Source: Leptodactylus fallax
Taxonomy: Eukaryota > Chordata > Amphibia > Anura > Leptodactylidae
Assembly (NCBI GenBank): GCA_947044405.1
Contig: CAMRHE010000067.1
Coordinates: 4,107,501 to 4,171,500 of the forward strand
Reading direction: 5' to 3'
DNA: 64,000 bases
Below, in pieces: positions 52,840-63,484 of the stretch. Under the pieces are notes generated by a model. That model was not told the DNA's origin and did not search any database. It saw only the letters and a program-made list of their open reading frames with translations. Within the stretch, counting starts at the first letter, position 1. Every line of letters begins with the position of its first letter. The position numbers and the translations under genes are program-made.

Positions 52840-53471
52840 GGATTATCTGTTTGAGTGCGAGGCGGGGGTTGAACTCAGAACATGGAGCATACAGATACAC
52901 AATTGCAACACCCTACTGACTGAGCCACAGGTACTCCTAGGTTAGTTTGATGTTTTTTGGTCTTAAATCTTCTGTTCTCAGAATTTCAGTATTTAGCATG
53001 AGCACTAAACGGCGTGAATAAAAATGGCACCAATGTTTATTTTATTTAGCTAGTAACAATCTAGGGTCTAACATGATTGTATGGGGTGTGAATATATGCA
53101 TCTCACCACTTTTTTTAAAGGCTACAATGCTTGAAAAAGCCCCTCCCACTTTTGATTTGAGCTACCATTAGCGAATCACCCTGTGAAGGTCTCTCCCAGG
53201 TTGACATCTCCGCTGTATGCAAGTAATACACTCCATAATATAGCACCAATGTTGTTTTCCTCTTAGATTTGCCTGTGAAAGCAATCCCTCTGTGTATGTA
53301 TGGGACCATAGATTTTATGGGCACAGTGTTTGGCATCCATGCACACAGATATGTCCACTGGTGGGCAGCAGGAAAGTTCTGTAAACAGTGCAAGCATATT
53401 TAGGTTGGTTTAACACAGCATTTATTTTGGTCCCTAACTTTTCTACAAACTTTGCATAAATGAGTAGTACA
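52840..53471. repeat. Satellite unit 36, right part
   Basis: Completes the unit interrupted at 48522 and carries edge alleles (gtatgggg). The 92-codon minus-strand frame (53115-53393) has four base changes from unit 1, and all four change an amino acid (L to P, A to V, G to R, T to S), which argues against a protein-coding role. Confidence 0.93.
52856..52935 (-). repeat. tRNA-like head with intact A box, cut off from its body
   Basis: On the minus strand the A box (52916-52927) reads TGGCTCAGTCAG and the B box (52865-52874) GTTCAACCCC. Unlike units 1-35 the A box keeps the conserved A. The piggyBac insertion lies 17 bp beyond the head and separates it from the body of the module and from the usual T-run terminator. 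Any Pol III transcript would run into the transposon. Confidence 0.6.
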
Positions 53472-54191
53472 GGTGACTGTAAGAAGCATTGTAATATATT
53501 TTATAAGAGAAAATGCTCTTTTCTCCGGTTCTTTTCCTTCCGTTCAATTGACTTTCACTCTGAAATCTCCGCTGAAGTTCATGTTCCAGCTCTGATTAGG
53601 AGTCTGTGAAGGGGAGAAGTGAACTAGTGAGAAAGGAGAGACAGGCACAAGAGACTGCAATCTGCCAAATAGGAAGTTTCTGTCTCACCAAAGTGCTTCA
53701 GTCAAATCAGTTTGGGTGAGTACTTCTCAATAATGTCCTATATGATCTCCCAGCGGGTTCTGTGACTTGAAATGGAATGGGAAATACAAAGGAAGCACTT
53801 TTACTTCTCCCTTCAGCAGCATAAACTCAGCGTTTCTAAAATGTGTGGCCTTAGGCTTAGGAAACGCGTTGCTGGAATGCGGAATTTTTGACTGATTGGA
53901 ATAGGCAGCAGAAAATTGCTGTGTTTTGCAGCACCGTTAAAGTGAATGAGATTTTGTGTAATCTCATCCACACATTGTGGTTAAAATTCCGTTTTTTATT
54001 GCTCCCTTAAAATCAAAATGGAGAGACGCAAAAGTTAAGAGATTTGTCTTTCACTAGTGGTTTTTTTTTCTCTCGGACATTTCACTGTATTTTTTAGCTG
54101 TGTTTCACTATGTGTGGTCTTAAACTTCAACTAACCACACTTGGAGATGTGTAAATTCCCAACCACTGCCACCAGGCTTAAGGTTCTTTAA
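53472..54191. repeat. Satellite unit 37, truncated at the TTAA element
   Basis: Covers unit offsets 1-721 and stops in the word ttctttaa, where TTAA at 54188-54191 borders the next transposon. Edge alleles (cactctgaaatctccg) and several private changes mark it as divergent. Confidence 0.93.
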
Positions 54192-54889
54192 CCCCTTAAG
54201 GACCCAGCCCAAAAGTGCGTTAAGGATCAGGCCTCGTTTTTCAAAACTGACATGTGTCACTTTATATGGCAATAACTTTGAGACGTCTTAACTTACACAT
54301 GTGATTTTGAGATTGTTTTTTCGTGACACATTGTACTTCATGTTAGTGGTAAACACTAATGAATATTTTTGTATTTATTTATAGAAAAATAGGAAATTTG
54401 ATGGAAATTTTGAAAAAAAATCGCAATTTTCAAAATGTGAAATGCTCTGCTTTTCAGATAGATAGTCATACCACCCAAATACATTAATACATATTATCTA
54501 CCATATCTCTGCTTTATATCGGCATCATCTTTTAATCATCCTGTAATGTATTTTGGATCTTAGACGGCTTACAAGTGTAACAGCGATTTTGCAGATTTAC
54601 AAGAAAATTTCCCAAACTAATTTTTTAGGGACCACTTCAGTTCTGAAGAGGATTATAAAGGCCTATATATTAGAAACCCCCATAAATCACCCCATTTTCA
54701 AAACTGCACCCCTCAAATAATTCAAAATAACATTTGGGAAGTTTGTTAACCCTTTAAGAATTTCACTGGAATTAAAACAATATGGAGGTGAAATTTAGAC
54801 ATTTAATTTTTTCCCACTAATTCCTTAATTTAGCCCTAAAATTAACACATTCACAAAGGGTTAAAGGAAAAAATGCATCTCACAGTTTG

Positions 54890-55930
54890 TTATGCAATTT
54901 ATCCCGAGCACGGAAATACCCCACAAGTGGGTGTAAACTGATGTTTGGGCGAATGGCAGCGCACGGAAGGGAAGGAGCGACACTGGGCGTCTGAAAAGCA
55001 GATTTTGCTGGAATAGTTTTCAGGTGCCATGTCTCATTTGCAAAGCCCCTAGAGTACCAATACAAAGGAAAACCCCAAAAAGTGACCCCATTTTGCAAAC
55101 TTCACCCCTCACTGAATTCATATAGGGGTATAGTGAGCATTTTGACCTTACATTCGTTTCACAGATTTTGCTAACACTGGTATGTATAAATGAAACATTA
55201 CTAAAATGTCACTTTATCCCCAAAGTTTTCATTTTCACAATGGGTTAAAGGAGAAAAAGCACCCCACAGTTTGCAAAATAATTGCTCCTAAACACAGCAA
55301 TACCCCATATGTGGTCGTAATCTGCTGTATGGGTACATGGCAGGGCTCAGAATGGAAAGAGCGCTATTTAGCTTTTGGAGAGCAGATTTTGCTGGAATAG
55401 TTTTCAGGTACCATGTCGCATTTGCAGAGCCCCCAAAGTACCAATACAGTGGAAACCCCCTAAAAGTGACCCCATTTTGGAAACTACACCCCTCACAGAA
55501 CATATCAAGGGACATAATGAGCATTTTGACCCTACAGCTGTTTCACAGATTTTATTAACATTGGGACATTAAAATGAAAAATTACTTTTTTTTCCAATAA
55601 ACCGTCAATTTAGCCCCAAATTTTTCATTTTCACAAGAGGACAAAGGAGAAAAAGCACCCCAAAGTTCGTTACACAATTTCTCCTGAACACAGAAATGCC
55701 CCATATGTGGTTGTAATCTGCTGCATGGGTACATGGCAGGGCTCAAAATGGAAAGAGCGCTATTTAGCTTTTGGAGGGCAGATTTTGCTGGAATAGTTTT
55801 TGGATGCCATGTCGCATTTGCAGAACCCCTAAAGTACCAATATAATGGAAACCTCTCAAAAGTGACCCCATTTTAGAAACTACACCCCTCAAGGAATGTA
55901 TCAAGGGGTATTATCATTTAGTGCCTAAAA
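54890..55930 (+). repeat. Three direct modules inside the TTAA element (period about 390 bp)
   Basis: The word gcagattttgctggaatag occurs at 54998, 55382 and 55778. The word gtgaccccatttt followed by acccctca occurs near 55083, 55469 and 55865. Each module runs from a cacggaaataccccac-like start, through gaaggagcg and the two words above, to gagcattttgacc. A partial relative lies near 54665-54760. Open frames that cover them (55206-55572 and others) are shadows. Confidence 0.85.
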
Positions 55931-56082
55931 ATGCTTCCCAAAAATTAATGTACAAAGTGAAAATTAAAGTTTTTAAAGAAATATCCAATTTCAGTGCCTA
56001 ATACGTTGCGGCCACTTTGTGGCATCAGAGACATGCACTCCTAAAACTATTAAGTGGGCTATCCCAGGGACAAAAAAATTAT

Positions 56083-57425
56083 ATATGTGGGTATAAACTG
56101 CTGCTTGGGCACGCAGCAGGGCTCAGAAGGAAAGGAGCACTGTGGTTTTTTTTAGCTTTTGGAGTACAGATTTAGAGGGACTTTCTGGTCGCCATGATAT
56201 TTTTGCAGAGCCCTGGAGGTGCCAGTAAATTGGAATTCCCCAAGAAGTGACCCCCATTTTGTAGGGGCAATTTTAGGGTCTCTGCAAATGTGACATGGCG
56301 TCCAAAAAAACAACAATCTAAATATGCGCTCCAAAAGCACATAGCGCTCCTTCACATTTGCGCCCTGCTGTGTGCCCAAATGACAGTTTATGCCCACATG
56401 TATGACACTGGTTTGCCCAGGATAACATACTTAACAATGCCATATGTGGGTATAAACTGCTGTTTGGGCACAGCCGAGCACAGAAGGGAAGGAGCGCTAT
56501 TTTGGTTTTTGGAGCACAGTTTGCTTTTTGGACACCATGCCACTTTTGCAGAGCCCATGAATTGCCAGTAAAGTGGAATCCGCAGACATGTCACCCCATT
56601 TTGGAAACTATACCCTTCAAGGGATTTATCAAGTGGGGTAGCGAGCATTATTAACCCTTAAGTGTTGCATTCTTTTAATTTCCAGAAATGAATGCGCAGC
56701 TGATAATGAAAATTTAAAAATGACATTTTTCTATAGATACGCCATTTCAGTGCCCAATATGTTGTGCCCAGTTTATGTCTGCACAGACACACACTCCAAA
56801 AACTGGTGAGCGGGGATCCCGGGCACAACAGCTTTTGGAGCGTTCATCTCTGATACAAGCCGGGCACAACATATTACGCACTGAAATGATGTATTCCTGG
56901 ATAAATTGTCATTTTCACCTTTCACCATCAGCTGCGTATTCATTTATGGATAATAAATTATAGCAAAACTTGGGGGTTAAAAATGCTCACTGTACCCCAG
57001 GATAAATTCCTTCAGGGGTGTAGTTTCCAAAATGGGGTGACATGTCAGGGGATTCCACTTTACTGGCATTTCAGCTCTGCAAAAGAGCAATGGTGTCCAA
57101 AAACCAAATAGCGCTCCTACCCTTCTGTGCTCGGCTGTGCCCAAACAGCAGTTTATACCCACATATGACATTAAGTATGTTATTTTGGGTACGACAAGTG
57201 TAATACATGTGGGTATAAACTGCAGTTTGGGAACACAGTAGGGCACAGAAGGGAAGGAGCGCTATGTGGCTTTTGGAGCGCAGATTCAGATGTTTGGGAT
57301 CTGGATGCCATGTCATGTTTGCAGAGCCTCTAAAGTACCAGTAAAGTGGAATCCCCTAGGGAATGACCCCATTTTGAAAAGTGCACCCCTCAAAGAATTT
57401 ATCAAGGGGTGTAGTGAGCATTAAT
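56083..57425. repeat. Five modules in alternating orientation (+ - + - +)
   Basis: The module marked by atgtgggtataaactgc, ggaaggagcgctat, cttttggag, tgcagagcc and aagtggaat appears direct at 56083-56243, inverted at 56262-56404, direct at 56440-56655, inverted at 56975-57182 and direct at 57205-57425. Neighbouring opposite modules can pair, giving nested palindromes centred near 56243 and 56810. It is related to the direct modules upstream. Confidence 0.82.
56277..57328. repeat. Large imperfect palindrome, arms about 520 bp
   Basis: The left arm (56277-56815) and right arm (56817-57328) are inverted copies almost without a spacer. Paired words include ctgcaaa at 56282 with tttgcag at 57318, ataacatac at 56422 with gtatgttat at 57175, and catttcagtgc at 56743 with gcactgaaatg at 56878. 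The centre is the BamHI-type palindrome GGGATCCC at 56813-56820. Indels shift the outer centre to about 56803. Confidence 0.8.
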
Positions 57426-57429
57426 ATCC

Positions 57430-58440
57430 CAGACGTGACTGCACAGCGGATGGGGAAAAGTGAATATGTAAGCTGTGCGTAGAACATTGGGTACACTAAA
57501 TTCCCTACTATTTCCCCAGTAGTTCCTATAATTGGGGAGGTCACTCTGGGGGTCACTTCTGGTTTATTATCCCTCGTAAGCTCTAAATCTGGTTTGTATC
57601 CTCATGTATGCTCGCACAGTTTATACATTCCCTTCCTGCCGCAGCCAGTTATGTTCTAATGATTTGGCGATTTTTGGGGGTTTTGTCTTCACATTGTACG
57701 AGCAATATTTTCATTATTTCTCTGGTGATGTAGCCATATGAGGGCTTGTTGTTTTCAGTATGAGATGTATTTTTTAAAGACATCATTTTTAGGTACTTAC
57801 AACTTATTAAATAAATTTTATTAACTCTTTCTTGGTGGATTAAAAAACAACCCCATCAATTCTGGCACTGCATTTTACCGTTTAAATTTTTCACCATGCA
57901 GCGTAGAGCGTAAGTAACATGTTATCTTTATTCTGCGGGTCGGTACAATTATGGCGATACAACATTTATATTGTTTTTTTATGCAATACCAATTTTGCAG
58001 AACAAAAACCCATTCGGGGACATAAATCAATTTTTTTTGCATTGCCATCTTCTAAGATGCATAGCATTTTTATTTTTCAGTTTAGAGAGTTGGTTTAGGC
58101 CTTATTTTTTGCGTGACAACCTGTGCTTTTTATTGGTACTGTTTCGGGGTACATATGACTTTTTGATCACTTTTTATGGCATTTTTTGTAAGGTGAGATG
58201 GCGAAAAATCATTACTTTTGGTGGTTTCTTTCCCCGACTTTCACTGTATACATTAAATATGGTTTCAGTTTGATTGTACAGGTTGTTACGGACGCGGCGA
58301 TACCAAATATGTATTGTTTTTATTAATTTTTAGGTTTATTTTTTATATAATTCATTTTATATAGGAAAAGGGAATTTTTGGGGCTTTATTCTTTTATTAA
58401 TTTTTTTCACATACTTTATTTATTTATTTTTCCCTTTTTT
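57430..58440. other. AT-rich non-coding part of the TTAA element
   Basis: Long T-runs and words typical of this frog element (tgcgtgacaacctgtgc, ggggtacatatgacttttt, gttacggacgcggcgatacc). An open frame at 57971-58273 is Phe/Leu-rich low complexity and overlaps those element words; I do not regard it as a gene. Confidence 0.7.
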
Positions 58441-58946
58441 AGGTGTCCCATTAGGACACCTGAGCCAGAGATGTTTTGATCTCTGGCTCAGTACTATAGA
58501 CTGCAAGACACAAGCATGCAAGTGTCTTACAGGCTATACAGGAAGTCAGCGCTATGGAAACACAGCGCTGACTTCCGCAGGTCTCGGAAGGATCAACCAG
58601 GTAGTGGGGTCTCCAGGCAGCCTGGGGTCACTTGGCAGACCCCAGGCTGCAGATTATAGATATCGGCACCCCCCGATCTCGCCGCGGGGGGGTGCCGGGG
58701 GGGCCGCAAGATGGCGCAACCCCTTGGATGCCGCGGTCGGTATTGACCATGGCATCTTAAGGGTTAAACAGCGGGGATCGGTGTTGCCACTGGTCCCCGC
58801 TGTTGCAGCGGGAGCCTGGCTGTCAAATACAGCCGGGCTGCCACGGTGATCGCACGGGCTCTGCTTCTGAGCCCGCTCGATCACCGTCATGTACCTGTAC
58901 GTGGGGATGCAGTAACTAACCACATTCTCCCACGTACATGTACGTG
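58441..58946. repeat. Cluster of ten hairpins at the right end of the TTAA element
   Basis: Consecutive inverted repeats, perfect unless noted: 58441-58461 (8 bp), 58461-58490 (12 bp), 58505-58528 (7 bp plus an outer ctg/cag), 58541-58576 (13 bp), 58617-58650 (13 bp), 58665-58696 (10 bp), 58769-58802 (9 bp), 58814-58838 (9 bp, one mismatch), 58844-58886 (9 + 7 bp with a 2-base internal loop) and 58931-58946 (16-bp palindrome with no loop). Loops are 0-16 bases. The region is much richer in GC than the rest of the element. Confidence 0.9.
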
Positions 58947-58962
58947 AGAATGCGTGAAGGGG

Positions 58963-58966
58963 TTAA
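58963..58966. repeat. TTAA at right border of the 4.8-kb element
   Basis: TTAA matches the left border, but here it belongs to the inverted satellite word agcctttaaaaaaagtgg (monomer offset 1014-1017), whereas the left border TTAA is at monomer offset 718-721. Confidence 0.85.
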
Positions 58967-59145
58967 AAAAAAGTGGTGAGATGCATATATTCAGACCCCA
59001 TACAATCATGTTACACCCTAGATTGTTACTAGCTAAATAAAATAAACATTGGTGCCATTTTTATTCAAGCCATTTAGTGTTCATGCTAAATACTGAAATT
59101 CTGAGAACAGAAGATTTAAGACCAAAAAATATCAAACTAACCTAG

Positions 59146-59396
59146 GAGTACCTGTAGCTCAGTCAGTAGGGTGATGCAATTGTGATTCTGTATGCTCTAT
59201 GTACTGAGTTCAATCCCTGCCTCACACTCAAACAGGAAAACCTCAAGTGAGGGCCACCCTCCCCCCCTGCTGGTTAGTTGAAGGTTTAAGACCACCACGT
59301 GGGCCCCAGTGAAACACAGCTAAAAAATACAGTGAAATGACCGAGAGAAAAGAAACCACTAGTGAAAGCCAAATCTCTAAACTTTTGTGTCTCCCC
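59146..59396 (+). repeat. tRNA-derived SINE-like module with replaced body (first inverted unit)
   Basis: The A box (59155-59166) reads TAGCTCAGTCAG and the B box (59208-59217) GTTCAATCCC, the best tRNA-like copy in the window. The body differs from all others: between caaacag and ggttagttgaag it holds a C-rich stretch (about 59233-59270) instead of the usual ttaagttgcagcgaatg text. The first TTTT is at 59393-59396. The T-arm is degenerate, so it is not a tRNA gene. Confidence 0.6.
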
Positions 59397-60479
59397 ATTT
59401 TGATTTTAAGGGAGCAATAAAAAACGCAATTTTAACCACAATGTGTTGATGAGTTTACACAAAATCTCATTCACTTTAACGGTGCTGCAAAACACAGCAA
59501 TTTTCTGCTGCCTATTCCAATCAGTCAAAAATTCCGCATTCCAGCAACGCGTTCCCTAAGCCTAAGGCAACACATTTTAGAAACGCTGAGTTTATGCTGC
59601 TGAAGGGAGAAGTAAAAGTGCTTTCTTTGTATTTCCCATTCCATTTCAAGTCACAGAACCCGCTGGGAGATCATATAGGACATTATTGAGAAATACTCAC
59701 CCAAACTGATTTGACTGAAGCACTTTGGTGAGACAGAAACTTCCTATTTGGCTGATTGCTGTCTCTTGTGCCTGTCTCTCCTTTCTCATTAGTTCACTTC
59801 TCCCCTTCACAGACTCCTAGTCAGAGCTGGAACATGAACTTCAGCGGGGATTTCAGAGTGAAAGTCAATTGAAAGGAAGGAAAAGAACCAGAGAAAAGAG
59901 CTTTTTCTCTTATAAAATATATTACAATGCTTTTTACAGTCACCTGTACTACTCATTTATGCAAAGTTTGTAGAAAAGTTAGGGACCAAAATAAATGCTG
60001 TGTTAAACCAACCTAAATATGCTTGCACTGTTTACAGAACTTTCTTGCTGCCCACCAGTGGACATATCTGTGTGCATGGATGCCAAACACTGTGCCCATA
60101 AAATCTATGGCCCCATACATACACGGAGGGATTACTTTCACAGGCAAATCTAAGAGGAAAACAACATTGGTGCTATATTATGGAGTGTATTACTTGCATA
60201 CAGCGGAGATGTCAACCTGGGAGAGACCTACACAGGGTGATTCGCTAATGGTAGCTCAAATCAAAAGTGGGAGGGGCTTTTTCAAGCATCGTAGCATTTA
60301 AAAAACGTGGTGAGATGCATATATTCACACCCCATACAATCATGTTAGACCCTAGATTGTTACTAGCTAAATAAAATAAACATTGGTGCCATTTTTATTC
60401 ACGCCGTTTAGTGCTCATGCTAAATACTGAAATTCTGAGAACAGAAGATTTAAGACCAAAAAACATCTAACTAACCTAG

Positions 60480-60754
60480 GAGTACCTGTGGCTCAGTCAG
60501 TAGGGTGTTGCAATTGTACATTTGTAAGCTCCATGTCCTGAGTTCAATCCCCGCCTCGCACTCAAACAGATAAGCCTTAAGTTGCAGCGAATGTTAAAGA
60601 ACCTTAAGTCTGGTGGCAGTGGTTGGGAATTTACACATCTCCAAGTGTGGCTTGTTGAAGTTTAAGACCACACATAGTGATACACAGCTAAAAAATACAA
60701 TGAAATGTCCGAGAGAAAAAAAACCACTAGTGAAAGACCAATCTCTCAACTTTT
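60480..60754 (+). repeat. tRNA-derived SINE-like module (second inverted unit)
   Basis: A box TGGCTCAGTCAG at 60489-60500 with the conserved A, B box GTTCAATCCC at 60542-60551, first TTTT at 60751-60754. The usual body is present. Confidence 0.6.
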
Positions 60755-61847
60755 GCGTCTCTCCAGTTTGATTTTAAGGGAGCAATAAAAAACGCAATTT
60801 TAACCACAATGTGTGGATGAGATTACACAAAATCTCATTCACTTTAACGGTGCTGCAAAACACAGCAATTTTCTGCTGCCTATTCCAATCAGTCAAAAAT
60901 TACGCATTCTAGCAACGCGTTCCCTAAGCCTAAGGCCACACATTTTAGAAACGCTGAGTTTATGCTGCTGAAGGGAGAAGTAAAAGTGCTTCCTTTGTAT
61001 TTCCCATTCCATTTCAAGTCACAGAACCCGCTGGGAGATCATATAGGACATTATTGAGAAGTACTCAACCAAACTGATTTGACTGAAGCACTTTGGTGAG
61101 ACAGAAACTTCGTATTTGGCTGATTGCAGTCTCTTGTGCCTGTCTCTCCTTTCTCACTAGTTCACTTCTCCCCTTCACAGACTCCTAGTCAGAGCTGGAA
61201 CATGAACTTCAGCGGGGATTTCAGAGTGAAAGTCAATTGAACGGAAGGAAAAGAACCGGAGAAAAGAGCATTTTCTCTTATAAAATATATTACAATGCTT
61301 CTTACAGTCACCTGTACTACTCATTTATGCAAAGTTTGTAGAAAAGTTAGGGACCAAAATAAATGCTGTGTTAAACCAACCTAAATATGCTTGCACTGTT
61401 TACAGAACTTTCTTGCTGCCCAGCAGTGGACATATCTGTGTGCATGGATGCCAAACACTGTGCCCATAAAATCTATGGCCCCATACATACACGGAGGGAT
61501 TGCTTTCACAGGCAAATCTAAGAGGAAAACAACATTGGTGCTATATTATGGAGTGTATTACTTGCATACAGCGGAGATGTCAACCTGGGAGAGACCTACA
61601 CAGGGTGATTCGCTAATGGTATCTCAAATCAAAAGTGGGAGGGGCTTTTTCAAGCATCGTAGCCTTTAAAAAAAGTGGTGAGATGCATATATTCACACCC
61701 CATACAATCATGTTAGACCCTAGATTGTTACTAGCTAAATAAAATAAACATTGGTGCCATTTTTATTCACGCCGTTTAGTGCTCATGCTAAATACTGAAA
61801 TTCTGAGAACAGAAGATTTAAGACCAAAAAACATCTAACTAACCTAG

Positions 61848-62123
61848 GAGTACCTGTGGCTCAGTCAGTAGGGTGTTGCAATTGTATATATGTAAGCTCC
61901 ATGTCCTGAGTTCAATCCCCGCCTCGCACTCAAACAGATAAGCCTTAAGTTGCAGCGAATGTTAAAGAACCTTAAGCCTGGTGGCAGTGGTTGGGAATTT
62001 ACACATCTCCAAGTGTGGTTTGTTGAAGTTTAAGACCACACATAGTGAAACACAGCTAAAAAATACAGTGAAATGTCCGAGAGAAAAAAAACCACTAGTG
62101 AAAGACAAATCTCTCAACTTTTT
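61848..62123 (+). repeat. tRNA-derived SINE-like module (third inverted unit)
   Basis: A box TGGCTCAGTCAG at 61857-61868, B box GTTCAATCCC at 61910-61919, first T-run (five T) at 62119-62123. Confidence 0.6.
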
Positions 62124-63215
62124 CGTCTCTCCATTTTGATTTTAAGGGAGCAATAAAAAACGCAATTTTAACCACAATGTGTGGATGAGATTACGCAAAA
62201 TCTCATTCACTTTAACGGTGCTGCAAAACACAGCAATTTTCTGCTGCCTATTCCAATCAGTCAAAAATTCCGCATTCTAGCAACGCGTTCCCTAAGCCTA
62301 AGGCCACACATTTTAGAAACGCTGAGTTTATGCTGCTGAAGGGAGAAGTAAAAGTGCTTCCTTTGTATTTCCCATTCCATTTCAAGTCACAGAACCCGCT
62401 GGGAGATCATATAGGACATTATTGAGAAGTACTCACCCAAACTGATTTGACTGAAGCACTTTGGTGAAACAGAAACTTCCTATTTGGCTGATTGCAGTCT
62501 CTTGTGCCTGTCTCTCCTTTCTCACTAGTTCACTTCTCCCCTTCACAGACTCCTAGTCAGAGCTGGAACATGAACTTCAGCGGGGATTTCAGAGTGAAAG
62601 TCAATTGAACGGAAGGAAAAGAACTGGAGAAAAGAGCATTTTCTCTTATAAAATATATTACAATGCTTCTTACAGTCACCTGTACTACTCATTTATGCAA
62701 AGTTTGTAGAAAAGTTAGGGACCAAAATAAATGCTGTGTTAAACCAACCTAAATATGCTTGCACTGTTTACAGAACTTTCTTGCTGCCCACCAGTGGACA
62801 TATCTGTGTGCATGGATGCCAAACACTGTGCCCATAAAATCTATGGCCCCATACATACACGGAGGGATTGCTTTCACAGGCAAATCTAAGAGGAAAACAA
62901 CATTGGTGCTATATTATGGAGTGTATTACTTGCATACAGCGGAGATGTCAACCTGGGAGAGACCTTCACAGGGTGATTCGCTAATGGTAGCTCAAATCAA
63001 AAGTGGGAGGGGCTTTTTCAAGCATTGTAGCCTTTAAAAAAAGTGGTGAGATGCATATATTCACACCCCATACAATCATGTTAGACCCTAGATTGTTACT
63101 AGCTAAATAAAATAAACATTGGTGCCATTTTTATTCACGCCGTTTAGTGCTCATGCTAAATACTGAAATTCTGAGAACAGAAGATTTAAGACCAAAAAAC
63201 ATCTAACTAACCTAG

Positions 63216-63484
63216 GAGTACCTGTGGCTCAGTCAGTAGGGTGTTGCAATTGTGCATCTGTAAGCTCCATGTCCTGAGTTCAATCCCCGCCTCGCACTCA
63301 AACAGATAATCCTTAAGTTGCAGCGAATGTTAAAGAACCTGGTGTCAGTGGTTGGGAATTTACGCATCTCCAAGTTTGGTCTGTTGAAGTTTAAGACCAC
63401 ACATAGTGAAACACAGCTAAAAAATACAGTGAAATGTCCGAGAGAAAAAAAAACCACTAGTGAAAGACAAATCGCTCAACTTTT
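63216..63484 (+). repeat. tRNA-derived SINE-like module (fourth inverted unit)
   Basis: A box TGGCTCAGTCAG at 63225-63236, B box GTTCAATCCC at 63278-63287, first TTTT at 63481-63484. The body has a small deletion near 63340 (gaacctggtgtcagtgg). Overlapping open frames at 63233-63518 are shadows. Confidence 0.6.

Larger units (their letters stand above)
54192..58962. mobile_element. TTAA-flanked non-autonomous element of frog type, 4771 bp
   Basis: Starts CCCCTTAAGGACCC and ends GTGAAGGGG, a short inverted terminus (CCCCTT), with TTAA on both sides (54188-54191, 58963-58966). These are piggyBac-like features. The interior phrases, such as ccccattttggaaactacacccc and gttacggacgcggcgatacc, match from memory an abundant non-coding element family of anuran genomes. 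There is no transposase. Contents from left to right: a start region; direct modules about 390 bp apart; five modules in alternating orientation; an AT-rich stretch (57430-58440); and a hairpin-rich right end. Its left and right flanks are different parts of the satellite monomer in opposite orientation, so it is not a simple insertion. It could also be a composite of two copies. Confidence 0.82.

Noticed and set aside
54880..57556. Several open frames of 60-90 codons on both strands
   Set aside because: They repeat with the element's modules, lie on both strands and show no protein family features.
57971..58273. A 100-codon membrane-like protein
   Set aside because: Phe/Leu-rich because of T-runs; the DNA is the ordinary non-coding part of the TTAA element.
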